This document shows, in pieces, positions 49,096-59,207 of a DNA stretch of 64,000 nucleotides (positions are counted from its first letter, which is position 1; each line of letters opens with the position of its first letter). The DNA is from Nitratireductor sp. XY-223. Its GTDB lineage: Bacteria > Pseudomonadota > Alphaproteobacteria > Rhizobiales > Rhizobiaceae. The stretch spans positions 1,240,001-1,304,000 of the forward strand of contig NZ_SPNT01000001.1 in NCBI RefSeq assembly GCF_004959855.1, given 5' to 3'. Under the pieces are notes generated by a model, which worked only from the letters and a program-made list of their open reading frames with translations, did not search any database and was not told where the DNA came from. Position numbers and translations under genes: made by a program.

Positions 49096-50308
49096 TGTCG
49101 GTGCTCCTGTAAACGACGGTCGCCGTGGCAATGGCGGCTATGCCCTCGCGCCGGCCGACAAACCCGATTTTCTCGTTCGTGGTCGCCTTCACCGAACACC
49201 TGTCGACGGCAATGCCGAGAACCTCGGCGAGGCTGTGACGCATGGCATCGCGGTGCGGTCCGATCTTCGGCGCTTCGCAAATCAACGTGACGTCCGCGTT
49301 CATGACCGAACCGCCTGCCGATGCGACGATATCGGCGGCATGTTTGAGGAAGATGCGCGAGGGCGCGCCGGCCCATTGCGGATCGCTCGGCGGAAAATGA
49401 TCGCCGATATCGCCCGCGCCGCACGTCGCCAGCAGGGCGTCGGTCAGGGCATGAAATGCGACATCCGCGTCGGAATGTCCGGATAGCGCCTGGTCGTGCG
49501 GAATTTCGATGCCGCACAATATCACGCGATCGCCCGCAACAAGCGCGTGGACATCATAGCCGTTGCCGGTGCGGACATCGGGCAGTCCCGCCGTGTATTC
49601 ACGAGACTTCAGTTTCTCATCGGCCACGGTCATATCCCTCGCGGTCGTCAGTTTCACATTGTCCGGTTCGCCATCGACCAGCGCGACGGACAGTCCGGAC
49701 CATTCGGCGATGCTGGCGTCGTCCGTGAAATCGGACATGTTTGCCCCGGCCGCGGCATGGTGGGCATCGAGGATTGCGGAGTAGGCGAAGCCCTGCGGCG
49801 TCTGGGCGCCGTAGAGACCGGTTCGCGATATCGTGCCGTCGACATGTTCGCCGGTGATCGATTTCTTCAACGTGTCAGCCACGGCGACCACCGGCAATGC
49901 CGCCTGTTCACCGCTTTCCAGCGCCTCGACAACGCGGTCGATCACGGCGCTGCTGACAAACGGGCGAACGCCGTCATGGACGAGGACATGGGCGAGTTCC
50001 GCTTCCTCGAGGGCCTCCAGGCCCCGGAGGACCGATTGCTGCCGCTCGGCGCCGCCTTCCACGACGATCAGGCTGGAACGTGCGTTTGTTTGCTCGGCGG
50101 AGCGGGAAAGGAGCGCATGATCGTCCGGATGAATAACAACGGCGATCTGTCCGATGCGCGGGTGATTCTGAAACGCTTCGAGCGTCCATGCGAGAACCGC
50201 GCGTCCGCCGATGGAACGGTACTGTTTCGGACCATCCTCGGGGTTTCCGGCGCGCTCGCCGCGTCCGGCGGCGACGATGACCGCTCCAATGCTTCCGGTT
50301 TCCGACAT
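49088..50308 (-). CDS. ispDF: Bifunctional 2-C-methyl-D-erythritol 4-phosphate cytidylyltransferase / 2,4-cyclodiphosphate synthase
   Basis: A 406-residue fusion of two steps of non-mevalonate isoprenoid synthesis. The IspD half (about 1-230) has [20 protein letters not shown] and [11 protein letters not shown]. The IspF half starts at [20 protein letters not shown] with zinc ligands in DVH and [13 protein letters not shown], and ends with [19 protein letters not shown]. The ATG at 50308 is chosen; an in-frame TTG at 50317 is the alternative. The fusion is widespread in alphaproteobacteria. Confidence 0.96.
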   Translation of the reverse strand: MSETGSIGAVIVAAGRGERAGNPEDGPKQYRSIGGRAVLAWTLEAFQNHPRIGQIAVVIHPDDHALLSRSAEQTNARSSLIVVEGGAERQQSVLRGLEALEEAELAHVLVHDGVRPFVSSAVIDRVVEALESGEQAALPVVAVADTLKKSITGEHVDGTISRTGLYGAQTPQGFAYSAILDAHHAAAGANMSDFTDDASIAEWSGLSVALVDGEPDNVKLTTARDMTVADEKLKSREYTAGLPDVRTGNGYDVHALVAGDRVILCGIEIPHDQALSGHSDADVAFHALTDALLATCGAGDIGDHFPPSDPQWAGAPSRIFLKHAADIVASAGGSVMNADVTLICEAPKIGPHRDAMRHSLAEVLGIAVDRCSVKATTNEKIGFVGRREGIAAIATATVVYRSTDNG

Positions 50309-50460
50309 GTTCGCCAACTACGTTTGGACAAAGCCTGCCTGCTGTAGCCGTCCCGCGCTGTTTTGACCAGCATCCTTTCTGGTGATCTGTCTTGTTTTTT
50401 GTTGGCGAATGCATAAAAACTATGCAAGGATGAGCAGTGCCTCTTTTTCGTGCATGTGAA

Positions 50461-51459
50461 ATGATTGAACAACCTTTCAATATCGGAAACGTCGAAATCC
50501 GCAACCGGGCCGTTCTGGCCCCGATGTCGGGTATCAGCGACCTGCCGTTTCGAAGGCTGGCCTGGCGCCATGGCGCCGGCCTCGTGGTCACCGAAATGGT
50601 GGCCAGCCGGGAACTGGTGTGCGACCGCAAGGAATCGTGGTCGCGGCTCAGGGGCGAGGGCATTTCACCGCACATGGTCCAGCTTGCCGGCAGGGAAGCC
50701 AGATGGATGGACGAGGCGGCGCGGATCGCCGAGGCCAACGGCGCCGACATCATCGACATCAACATGGGCTGCCCCGCGAAAAAGGTGACCGGCGGTTATT
50801 CCGGGTCGGCACTGATGCGCGATCTCGATCACGCCATCGAACTCATTGATGCGACGGTACGCGCCGTCAGCGTTCCGGTGACAGTGAAGATGCGCCTCGG
50901 TTGGGACGAAAGCTCGATCAACGCGCCGGAACTGGCGCGACGGGCCGAGCAATCGGGTGCCCGGATGATCACGGTCCACGGGCGCACCCGCAGTCAGTTC
51001 TACAAGGGCCGCGCGGACTGGGCCGCCATCCGCGCCGTGCGCGAGGCCATCTCGGTCCCGCTCGTTGCCAATGGCGATGTCGAATCGAGACGGGACATGG
51101 AACGAATCGTCTCCTTGAGTGGCGCGGACGCCGTCATGGTCGGGCGCGGGGCCCAGGGCAGGCCGTGGCTGGTCGGTCAGCTTGCCGGTCATGACAGTGC
51201 ACCGAGCTCGCCGGACGCGATACTCGATCTTGTGATCGAGCACTACGCCATGAATCTGGAACACCACGGGCCGGAGGTCGGCGTCCGGCATTTCCGCAAG
51301 CATCTCGGCTGGTATCTGGCACTGCACGCAAGTGATTGCCCGTCGGACCTGAAGGCGCGGATCATGACCGGCACGGACCACGAGGCCGTTGTCCGCGATC
51401 TGCGACAGGCATTCGACACACGGTGCGACGGGATTCAACCCGGCAGGGCAGCCGCATGA
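50461..51459 (+). CDS. dusB: tRNA-dihydrouridine synthase (DusB/NifR3)
   Basis: A 332-residue flavoenzyme that reduces uridine to dihydrouridine in t[43 protein letters not shown] (active Cys) and [20 protein letters not shown] are diagnostic. The ATG at 50461 gives the family N-terminus. A GTG at 50437 has a better ribosome site (AAGGATGAG) and would add 8 residues. In rhizobia nifR3 precedes ntrBC in one operon, as here. Confidence 0.95.
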   Translation: MIEQPFNIGNVEIRNRAVLAPMSGISDLPFRRLAWRHGAGLVVTEMVASRELVCDRKESWSRLRGEGISPHMVQLAGREARWMDEAARIAEANGADIIDINMGCPAKKVTGGYSGSALMRDLDHAIELIDATVRAVSVPVTVKMRLGWDESSINAPELARRAEQSGARMITVHGRTRSQFYKGRADWAAIRAVREAISVPLVANGDVESRRDMERIVSLSGADAVMVGRGAQGRPWLVGQLAGHDSAPSSPDAILDLVIEHYAMNLEHHGPEVGVRHFRKHLGWYLALHASDCPSDLKARIMTGTDHEAVVRDLRQAFDTRCDGIQPGRAAA

Positions 51460-52583
51460 CAACACTGCAGGCGAAGGAAGCCGGCCTTGTCGGCGAGGCG
51501 GCGAGTGTCGTGTTGGACGCCATCCGGCACCCTGTCATCATGATCGACGAGGCGAGCCACATCTCCTACGCCAACGGGGAGGCGGAATCGTTTTTCGGTG
51601 CAAGCCGCGCGCAGCTTTCGAGCCGCAAGCTCGATACCTATATTCCGTTCGGCAGTCCGCTTCTCGCCCTGATCGACCAGGTGCGCGAACGCCGCGCGCC
51701 GGTCAATGAATACCGGGTCGACGTGAGTTCCCCGAAACTCGGAAGCGACCGGCTTGTCGACCTTTACGTCGCGCCCGTGACCGACCAGAACGGGTCCGTC
51801 GTCGTGCTGTTCCAGGAACGCTCCATGGCCGACAAGATCGACCGCCAGCTGACGCATCGCTCGGCCGCCCGTTCGGTGACCGGTCTTGCGTCGATGCTCG
51901 CCCATGAAATCAAGAATCCTCTTTCGGGCATCAGGGGCGCATCGCAATTGCTCGAGGCCTCGGTGACGGACGAGGACCGGGCGCTGACGCGGCTGATCAG
52001 GGATGAGACCGACCGGATCGTATCCCTTGTCGACCGGATGGAGATATTTTCCGATGAACGGCCCGTCGACCGGGAGCCGGTCAACATCCACGCCGTCCTC
52101 GACCACGTGAAGGCCGTTGCCTCCGCGGGCTTCGCCAAGAAGATCAAGATCGTCGAGAACTACGATCCATCCCTGCCGCCGGTTTTCGCGAACCGGGACC
52201 AGCTGGTTCAGGTTTTTCTCAACCTCATCAAAAATGCGAGCGAGGCCCTGACGTCGCAGTCCAACGGCGAGATAACCCTGACGACCGCTTACCGCCCGGG
52301 CATCCGGCTGTCCATTCCGGGCGCCAGCGAGCGCGTGTCGCTGCCGCTGGAATTCTGCGTGCAGGACAACGGGCCGGGCGTTCCCTCCGACATCCTGCAG
52401 CACCTGTTCGATCCGTTCATCACCACCAAGATCAACGGCTCGGGGCTCGGCCTGGCGCTGGTCGCCAAAATCGTCGGCGACCACGGTGGAATCGTCGAAT
52501 GCGACAGCCAGAACGACCGAACGACGTTCCGCATCCTCATGCCCGCTTCCAAAGACGAAAATGCAACGGCCGGAGAGACATAG
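51456..52583 (+). CDS. ntrB: Nitrogen-regulation sensor histidine kinase NtrB (GlnL)
   Basis: A 375-residue cytosolic kinase. It has an N-terminal PAS domain (ILDA-like segment [20 protein letters not shown]), the H-box [20 protein letters not shown] and ATPase boxes [23 protein letters not shown] and [18 protein letters not shown]. It phosphorylates NtrC under nitrogen limitation in response to PII. The ATG overlaps the dusB stop (ATGA). Confidence 0.95.
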   Translation: MTTLQAKEAGLVGEAASVVLDAIRHPVIMIDEASHISYANGEAESFFGASRAQLSSRKLDTYIPFGSPLLALIDQVRERRAPVNEYRVDVSSPKLGSDRLVDLYVAPVTDQNGSVVVLFQERSMADKIDRQLTHRSAARSVTGLASMLAHEIKNPLSGIRGASQLLEASVTDEDRALTRLIRDETDRIVSLVDRMEIFSDERPVDREPVNIHAVLDHVKAVASAGFAKKIKIVENYDPSLPPVFANRDQLVQVFLNLIKNASEALTSQSNGEITLTTAYRPGIRLSIPGASERVSLPLEFCVQDNGPGVPSDILQHLFDPFITTKINGSGLGLALVAKIVGDHGGIVECDSQNDRTTFRILMPASKDENATAGET

Positions 52584-52585
52584 AG

Positions 52586-54040
52586 ATGAGCAAAGCAACC
52601 ATACTGGTCGCCGACGATGATGCGGCGATCCGGACGGTGCTCAACCAGGCGCTGTCACGGGCCGGCTATCATGTGCGCATCACCTCCAATGCCGCGACAT
52701 TGTGGCGTTGGGTAGCCGCCGGCGAAGGCGATCTCGTTGTGACCGACGTGGTGATGCCCGACGAGAACGCTTTCGATCTTCTGCCGCGAATCAAGAAGGC
52801 ACGGCCGGACCTTCCCGTGCTGGTCATGAGTGCCCAGAACACCTTCATGACGGCGATCAAGGCATCGGAGCGCGGCGCCTATGAATATCTGCCGAAGCCG
52901 TTCGACCTGACGGAGATGATCGCGATCGTCGGCCGGGCATTGTCGGAACCCAAATCGGTTGCCAGCAGCGCGGATGATGATCTCGGCGAAGGTATGCCCC
53001 TGGTGGGCCGGTCGGCCGCAATGCAGGAAATCTACCGGGTGCTTGCACGTCTCATGCAGACGGACCTGACGCTGATGATTACCGGCGAATCAGGGACCGG
53101 CAAGGAACTGGTGGCCAGGGCGCTGCACGACTACGGCAAGCGCCGCAACGGCCCCTTCGTTGCCATCAACATGGCGGCCATTCCGCGGGACCTGATCGAA
53201 TCGGAACTGTTCGGTCATGAAAAGGGCGCCTTCACCGGCGCGCAGACCCGTTCCAGCGGCCGTTTCGAACAGGCCGAGGGCGGCACGCTCTTCCTGGACG
53301 AGATCGGCGACATGCCGATGGATGCACAGACGCGGCTGCTGCGCGTGTTGCAGCAGGGCGAGTACACGACCGTGGGCGGCCGGACGCCGATCCGTACCGA
53401 CGTGCGCATCGTGGCGGCGACGAACAAGGACCTGAAGACCTCGATCAATCAGGGCCTGTTTCGCGAGGATCTCTTTTATCGCCTCAATGTCGTGCCTTTG
53501 CGGCTTCCGCCTTTGCGTGACCGGGCGGAGGACATCCCTGACCTGGTGCGTCACTTCAGCAGCGAGGCGGAAAAGGAGGGGCTGCAGCCGAAGCGCTTCG
53601 AGGCCTCCGCGCTGGACAGGCTGAAGAGCTATCCGTGGCCGGGCAATGTGCGCGAGCTCGAGAATTTCGTCCGCCGAATCACAGCGCTATACCCGCAGGA
53701 TGCCATCACCGCGGAAATCGTCGAATCGGAGCTCAAAAGCGAGAGCGGCGGTGAGGCGGCGAGCGCCATCGGGGGGATCGGTGCCAATGCCACGATTTCC
53801 CAGGCGGTCGAGGACAATATGCGGCGCTATTTCGCCCAGTTCGGCTCCGAACTGCCGCCGCCGGGGCTTTACCACCGCGTCCTGGAAGAAGTCGAGCATC
53901 CGCTGGTTCTCGCGGCACTGACTGCAACCCAGGGAAATCAAATAAAGGCGGCTGAATTACTTGGCCTGAACAGAAATACTTTACGAAAAAAAATACGAGA
54001 ACTTGGTGTTTCTGTTTACCGTGCTCCAAGAAGCGCTTGA
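52586..54040 (+). CDS. ntrC: Nitrogen-regulation response regulator NtrC
   Basis: A 484-residue sigma-54 activator. The receiver domain has the phosphoacceptor Asp in [18 protein letters not shown]. The AAA+ domain has Walker [13 protein letters not shown], the sigma-54-contacting loop GAFTGA in [15 protein letters not shown], and [10 protein letters not shown]. The C-terminal Fis-type helix-turn-helix contains [20 protein letters not shown]. It follows ntrB by 2 bases. Confidence 0.96.
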   Translation: MSKATILVADDDAAIRTVLNQALSRAGYHVRITSNAATLWRWVAAGEGDLVVTDVVMPDENAFDLLPRIKKARPDLPVLVMSAQNTFMTAIKASERGAYEYLPKPFDLTEMIAIVGRALSEPKSVASSADDDLGEGMPLVGRSAAMQEIYRVLARLMQTDLTLMITGESGTGKELVARALHDYGKRRNGPFVAINMAAIPRDLIESELFGHEKGAFTGAQTRSSGRFEQAEGGTLFLDEIGDMPMDAQTRLLRVLQQGEYTTVGGRTPIRTDVRIVAATNKDLKTSINQGLFREDLFYRLNVVPLRLPPLRDRAEDIPDLVRHFSSEAEKEGLQPKRFEASALDRLKSYPWPGNVRELENFVRRITALYPQDAITAEIVESELKSESGGEAASAIGGIGANATISQAVEDNMRRYFAQFGSELPPPGLYHRVLEEVEHPLVLAALTATQGNQIKAAELLGLNRNTLRKKIRELGVSVYRAPRSA

Positions 54041-54145
54041 CCAACGCCCAGGACAGTTGCATTTTCGCCACAAAGCGTTGCAACAAGGCAACGCTGTGAC
54101 AAGTCATGTCATAGAGCCAATGTGCGAGTAACTGCTGGGGATCCG

Positions 54146-56422
54146 ATGACAGTCGGCGGCACAATTTCCTCTGCGGACGGGACATCGTCCCCTCCGCCTG
54201 CCCAAAAGGCCGATCGACGGAGACTGCTGGCGCTGCCAGGGGTCATTATCGTCGGTTGCGCGCTGGTGTGCGCCATTGTCTCATTTGTCATCCTGATGGG
54301 CCTGACGCCGATCGCGCCCCGCAATGAGGTGGTGCTGGCCGCTGTTATCGTCAACCTGATCTTCGTGCTCGCCCTGATCGGCCTTATCATGCGCGAGGTC
54401 GCCAATATTCTGGCAGCGCGCCGGCGCGGGCGGGCGGCATCGCGGCTTCATGTCCGCATAATCGGTTTGTTCAGCGTCGTTGCTATCTTGCCGGCGATCC
54501 TCGTTGCCATTGTCGCCAGCATCACGCTCGACATCGGCCTCGACCGCTGGTTTTCGCTGCGCACCAAGGAAATCGTCAATTCTTCGCTCAGCGTTGCCCA
54601 GGCCTATGTGAACGAGAACGCTCGGTACCTCCAGGGGCAGACCGTGTCCATGGCAAACGATCTCGATTCTGCGCGTACGCTCTACAGCCTCGACCGGACA
54701 GGCTTCAATGTGCTGGTCACAAGGCAGGCCATCGGCCGCGGACTTCTGGCTGCCAGCGTGATCAGGGAAGACGGCAGCGTTATCGTCAAAGCCGATATCA
54801 AGACGGACAATCCGCTGCCGGGTGTGCCGACGGGGGCGCTTACAGCGGCGGCGCGAGGCGAGCCGGCGCTAATCCCGCCGGGCTCGACCAATCTCGTGGG
54901 CGCGGTCATCAAGCTGCAGAACATCCCCGGTGCCTTCCTCTATACGATCCGTGCCGTCGATCCCAACGTGATCCGCTCGATGCGGCTGATGGAAGAGAAC
55001 ACCGAGGAATACCGCGCGCTGGAGGAGGACCGGCGGCCGATTCAGCTTGCCTTCGCAATCCTTTACCTCGGATTTGCGTTGATCGTCCTGCTTTCGGCGA
55101 TCTGGACGGCGATTGCCGTTGCCGACCGCATCGTTCGTCCCATCCGGCAATTGATCGGCGCGGCAGACGATGTTGCCAGCGGCAATCTCGAAGTCAGCGT
55201 CCCGGTCAAGGCATCCGACGGAGATGTCGGTAATTTATCCAAGACATTCAATAATATGACCGAGGAACTTCGTGTTCAACGTGATGAAATTATCTCGGCG
55301 CGAGACGAAATGGACGAGCGCCGCCGGTTTACCGAAGCGGTGCTTTCGGGTGTCACGGCGGGTGTTATCGGCGTACACGATGACGGCTACATTTCCATTG
55401 CAAACCGGTCCGCCGAAATCATGCTGGGTGTCGATCAGGGCGCATTGGTCGGCAAGCAACTGTCGGATGTGGCGCCGGAGGTGGCGCCGGTGCTTGCCAG
55501 CGCGGCCATCTGGCACCGCCAGGAATACCGCAGCCAGATCACTGTCATGCGCAACGGCTCGGAGCGCACGCTCAACGTCCAGGCGACGCAGGAGCGCCCG
55601 CACCAGGGCATGGAGTCCTACGTCATCACGCTCGACGACATCACCGATCTGGTCATAGCGCAAAGGTCGACCGCCTGGGCCGAAGTGGCACGGCGCATCG
55701 CCCATGAGATCAAGAACCCGCTGACGCCGATCCAGTTGTCCGCCGAGCGCATCAAGCGGCGTTACGGCAAGCAGATTTCCGACGACGATCGGGACGTGTT
55801 CGATCAATGCACCGACACCATAGTCCGTCAGGTTGAGGACATTGGCCGGATGGTCGACGAGTTTTCCGCCTTTGCGCGTATGCCGAAGCCGGCGAAGGAG
55901 AAGCAGGATCTGCGTGAAATCCTGAAGGATGCGATCTTTCTTCGCGAAATGAGTCGCAATGACATCGAATTTGAACGCCAACTTGGTGAAGAACCGCTGA
56001 CGGGTTTTTTCGATTCGCGCATGCTTGGGCAAGCATTCGGGAACCTGATCAAGAATGCCACGGAGGCGATTGATTCCGTCGGCGCGGATCTGGAACGCCA
56101 GGGGCGGAAGGTCCTGGTACGGGCCGCGCGTGGAGCGGACGGGATGATCCGGGTCGATGTCATGGACAACGGCAAGGGGCTTCCAGTGGAAAACCGCAAC
56201 CGCATCTTGGAACCGTACATGACCATGCGGGAGAAGGGCACAGGCCTCGGTTTGGCCATTGTGAAGAAGATTATCGACGAACACGGCGGCGTGCTCGAAC
56301 TGCACGACGCACCAAGGGAGTTCGATCCGGGCGGCGGTGCGATGATCCGCGTTGTCCTTCCGGCAGATCCCGAACAAAGCGGCTCAAATACGATGGGAGA
56401 AGTAGGGGCAGATGGCGTCTGA
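54146..56422 (+). CDS. ntrY: Nitrogen-regulation sensor histidine kinase NtrY
   Basis: A 758-residue membrane kinase. N-terminal membrane helices (IIVGCALVCAIVSFVILMGL and others) and a periplasmic sensing region are followed by a HAMP domain (ADRIVRPIRQLIGAADDVAS), PAS, H-box [20 protein letters not shown] and an ATPase domain (NGKGLPVENRNRILEPY). It pairs with NtrX in nitrogen and redox/envelope signalling. The ATG at 54146 is preferred to an in-frame GTG at 54122. The 105-base gap after ntrC may hold its own promoter. Confidence 0.94.
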   Translation: MTVGGTISSADGTSSPPPAQKADRRRLLALPGVIIVGCALVCAIVSFVILMGLTPIAPRNEVVLAAVIVNLIFVLALIGLIMREVANILAARRRGRAASRLHVRIIGLFSVVAILPAILVAIVASITLDIGLDRWFSLRTKEIVNSSLSVAQAYVNENARYLQGQTVSMANDLDSARTLYSLDRTGFNVLVTRQAIGRGLLAASVIREDGSVIVKADIKTDNPLPGVPTGALTAAARGEPALIPPGSTNLVGAVIKLQNIPGAFLYTIRAVDPNVIRSMRLMEENTEEYRALEEDRRPIQLAFAILYLGFALIVLLSAIWTAIAVADRIVRPIRQLIGAADDVASGNLEVSVPVKASDGDVGNLSKTFNNMTEELRVQRDEIISARDEMDERRRFTEAVLSGVTAGVIGVHDDGYISIANRSAEIMLGVDQGALVGKQLSDVAPEVAPVLASAAIWHRQEYRSQITVMRNGSERTLNVQATQERPHQGMESYVITLDDITDLVIAQRSTAWAEVARRIAHEIKNPLTPIQLSAERIKRRYGKQISDDDRDVFDQCTDTIVRQVEDIGRMVDEFSAFARMPKPAKEKQDLREILKDAIFLREMSRNDIEFERQLGEEPLTGFFDSRMLGQAFGNLIKNATEAIDSVGADLERQGRKVLVRAARGADGMIRVDVMDNGKGLPVENRNRILEPYMTMREKGTGLGLAIVKKIIDEHGGVLELHDAPREFDPGGGAMIRVVLPADPEQSGSNTMGEVGADGV

Positions 56423-57776
56423 CATTCTTGTTGTCGATGACGAGGAGGATATCCGGGAACTGGTTTCCGGTATTCTGTCCGATGAAGGGCACGAGGCACG
56501 CACCGCAGGAGACAGCGACAGCGCGCTGCGGGCGATCGCCGAGCGTGTTCCGCGGCTTGTGTTTCTCGATATATGGCTACAGGGAAGCCGGCTCGACGGG
56601 CTCGCGCTGCTGGATGAGATCAAGGCCAGGCACCCGCATTTGCCGGTGGTGATGATATCCGGACACGGGAACATCGAAACAGCGGTGTCTGCTATCCGGC
56701 GCGGCGCTTACGATTTCATCGAAAAGCCCTTCAAGGCGGACCGGCTGGTTCTGGTCGCGGAACGGGCGCTTGAGACATCCAACCTGAAAAGGGAGGTCGA
56801 CGAGCTGAAGCGCCGGTCCGGCGATCCCGTCGACCTGACCGGAACCTCGGTTGCAATATCGCAGCTTCGGCAGCTTATCGAAAAGGTCGCGCCGACAAAC
56901 AGCCGCGTAATGATCCTCGGGCCGTCCGGTTCCGGAAAGGAGCTGGTGGCACGGCTGATCCACAGGCACTCCTCCCGAAAGGATGGACCGTTTGTCGCGC
57001 TGAACGCCGCCGCAATCACGCCGGAGCGCATGGAAATCGCCCTGTTCGGCACGGAAACGGCAAACGGCCAGGAACGCAAGGTCGGCGCGCTCGAGGAGGC
57101 CCATGGCGGTATTCTCTACCTCGACGAGATCGCCGATATGCCGCAGGGGACGCAAAACAAGATCCTTCGGGTTCTCGTCGACCAGCAATTCGAACGCGTC
57201 GGCGGTTCGAAGCGCGTCAGTGTCGACATCAGGGTCATTTCATCCACGTCGCGCAATCTCGAGCACCTGATCGGCGAAGGCAATTTCCGCGAGGACCTTT
57301 ATCACCGGCTTGCGGTGGTTCCGGTCCGGGTGCCCTCGCTGGCGGAACGGCGCGAGGACATCCCGTTCCTGGTCGACCAGTTCATGAAGCAGATCAGCGA
57401 ACAGGTGGGCATCAAGGTGCGCCCCATCGGCGATGACGCCATGGCGGTCCTGCAGGCGCATGACTGGCCCGGGAACATTCGCCAGCTGCGGAACAATATC
57501 GAGCGGTTGATGATCCTGACGCGCAGCGATGCCAGCTGTGATGCCATCACGGCCGACATGCTTCCGAAGGAAATCGGGGAGATGCTTCCCAATGTGTCTG
57601 GTCAGGACGAAAACCACGTCATGACGCTGCCGCTGCGCGAAGCGCGCGAGCTTTTCGAGCGCGAATATCTCGTCGCCCAGATCAACCGGTTCGGCGGTAA
57701 TATCTCGAAAACCGCGGAATTCGTCGGGATGGAACGGTCCGCTTTGCATAGAAAGCTGAAAACGCTTGGTCTATAA
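56412..57776 (+). CDS. ntrX: Response regulator NtrX
   Basis: A 454-residue NtrC-family regulator. Receiver Asp in LVFLDIWLQGSRLDG; AAA+ Walker A GPSGSGKELVARLIH. The GAFTGA sigma-54 loop is absent: the equivalent segment reads LFGTETANGQERKVGALEEA. This is usual in alphaproteobacterial NtrX and implies it does not activate sigma-54 in the classical way. The C-terminal Fis-type HTH has NISKTAEFVGMERSALHRKL. It overlaps ntrY by 11 bases. Confidence 0.95.
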   Translation: MASDILVVDDEEDIRELVSGILSDEGHEARTAGDSDSALRAIAERVPRLVFLDIWLQGSRLDGLALLDEIKARHPHLPVVMISGHGNIETAVSAIRRGAYDFIEKPFKADRLVLVAERALETSNLKREVDELKRRSGDPVDLTGTSVAISQLRQLIEKVAPTNSRVMILGPSGSGKELVARLIHRHSSRKDGPFVALNAAAITPERMEIALFGTETANGQERKVGALEEAHGGILYLDEIADMPQGTQNKILRVLVDQQFERVGGSKRVSVDIRVISSTSRNLEHLIGEGNFREDLYHRLAVVPVRVPSLAERREDIPFLVDQFMKQISEQVGIKVRPIGDDAMAVLQAHDWPGNIRQLRNNIERLMILTRSDASCDAITADMLPKEIGEMLPNVSGQDENHVMTLPLREARELFEREYLVAQINRFGGNISKTAEFVGMERSALHRKLKTLGL

Positions 57777-57824
57777 GATTCGCAAGGGACGAATTTTACC
57801 AGAGCGAGCTGAGGACCGGACGGC

Positions 57825-59201
57825 ATGAAAGTGATCATCTGCGGGGCGGGGCGCGTCGGCTACGGTATTGCCGAGCGCCTTTCCACCGAAGACAACGACG
57901 TCTCGGTGATCGATACGTCGCCTCCGCTGATCCACGCCATCCGCGAATCGCTCGACGTGCGGGGATATGTCGGGCACGGCGCGCATCCGGAAGTGCTTGC
58001 CCAGGCCGGTGCCGACCAGGCCGACATGATCATCGCCGTAACCCTCTACGACGAAGTCAACATGGTGGCCTGCCAGGTGGCGCATTCCCTGTTCAATGTG
58101 CCGACGAAGATCGCCCGCATCCGGGCGCAAAGCTATCTTGCCTCGCACTATTCGGACCTTTTCTCGCGCGAGCACATGCCCATCGATGTCATCATCTCGC
58201 CCGAAATCGAGGTCGGCCAGATGGTGCTGCGGCGCATCGCGCTGCCCGGCGCCAACGACGCCGTGCGGTTTTCCGACGATTCCATCACGATGGTCGCCAT
58301 CGAATGCCTCGAGGACTGCCCGGTCGTGAACACGCCGCTGGAGCAGCTTAGCGATCTTTTCCCGGACCTGACGGCGACCGTGGTCGGCGTGTGGCGCGAC
58401 GGGCACCTGATCGTGCCGCATTCGTCCGATCAGCTGATCACCGGCGACCTGGCATTCGTGATTTGCGATCGCAACCACGTGCGGCGGACTCTCGGCCTGT
58501 TCGGGCACGAAGAACCGGAAGCGACGCGGATCGTGATTTCCGGCGGCGGCAATATCGGCTTCTTTGTCGCCAAAACGATCGAGGAGCGGCAGCCGCGCAC
58601 GAAGGTCAAAATCATCGAGTACGACCGCGAGAGGGCGGTCAGCATTGCCGACGATCTCAGCCGTACGGTCGTGCTCAACGGCTCGTCGCTGGACCAGCAG
58701 ATCCTGGTGGAGGCGGATATCCAGGATGCCGACCTGATGGTGGCGCTGACCAATGACGACCAGGTCAACATTCTGTCGAGCGTGATGGCCAAGCGCCTCG
58801 GCTGCAAGGCCAACCTCACGCTCATCAACAGCCCGGCATTCCTGGACTTCACCAAGACTTTGGGCATCGATGCCTCGGTCAATCCGCGGGCCGTGACGAT
58901 ATCGCGCATCCTGCAACATGTGCGGCGCGGGCGTATCCTGGCAGTGCACAGTATTCAACAGGGCGCGGCGGAGGTCATCGAGGCCGAAGCGCTTGAAACA
59001 TCTCCGATTGTCGGAAGGGAACTTCGGGAACTGGATCTGCCGCATGGAATTCGCCTGGGTGCGCTCTATCGCGACGGCACGGTCATGCGCCCGGACGGGG
59101 ACAGCAAGATCAAGACCGGAGACCGGGTGGTGCTGCTCGCCAAGGCGGACTCGGTTCGCCATGTCGAGCAGTTGTTCCGCGTCAGTCTCGAGTTTTTCTA
59201 G
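57825..59201 (+). CDS. trkA: Trk system potassium uptake regulator TrkA
   Basis: A 458-residue cytosolic protein with two RCK/Rossmann units. Nucleotide-binding loops are VIICGAGRVGYGIAERLS at the N-terminus and IVISGGGNIGFFVAKTIEE near residue 235, each followed by a TrkA_C domain. It gates TrkH in response to NAD(H) or ATP. It precedes trkH by 6 bases, so the transporter and its regulator are coexpressed. Confidence 0.95.
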   Translation: MKVIICGAGRVGYGIAERLSTEDNDVSVIDTSPPLIHAIRESLDVRGYVGHGAHPEVLAQAGADQADMIIAVTLYDEVNMVACQVAHSLFNVPTKIARIRAQSYLASHYSDLFSREHMPIDVIISPEIEVGQMVLRRIALPGANDAVRFSDDSITMVAIECLEDCPVVNTPLEQLSDLFPDLTATVVGVWRDGHLIVPHSSDQLITGDLAFVICDRNHVRRTLGLFGHEEPEATRIVISGGGNIGFFVAKTIEERQPRTKVKIIEYDRERAVSIADDLSRTVVLNGSSLDQQILVEADIQDADLMVALTNDDQVNILSSVMAKRLGCKANLTLINSPAFLDFTKTLGIDASVNPRAVTISRILQHVRRGRILAVHSIQQGAAEVIEAEALETSPIVGRELRELDLPHGIRLGALYRDGTVMRPDGDSKIKTGDRVVLLAKADSVRHVEQLFRVSLEFF

Positions 59202-59207
59202 AGCATC

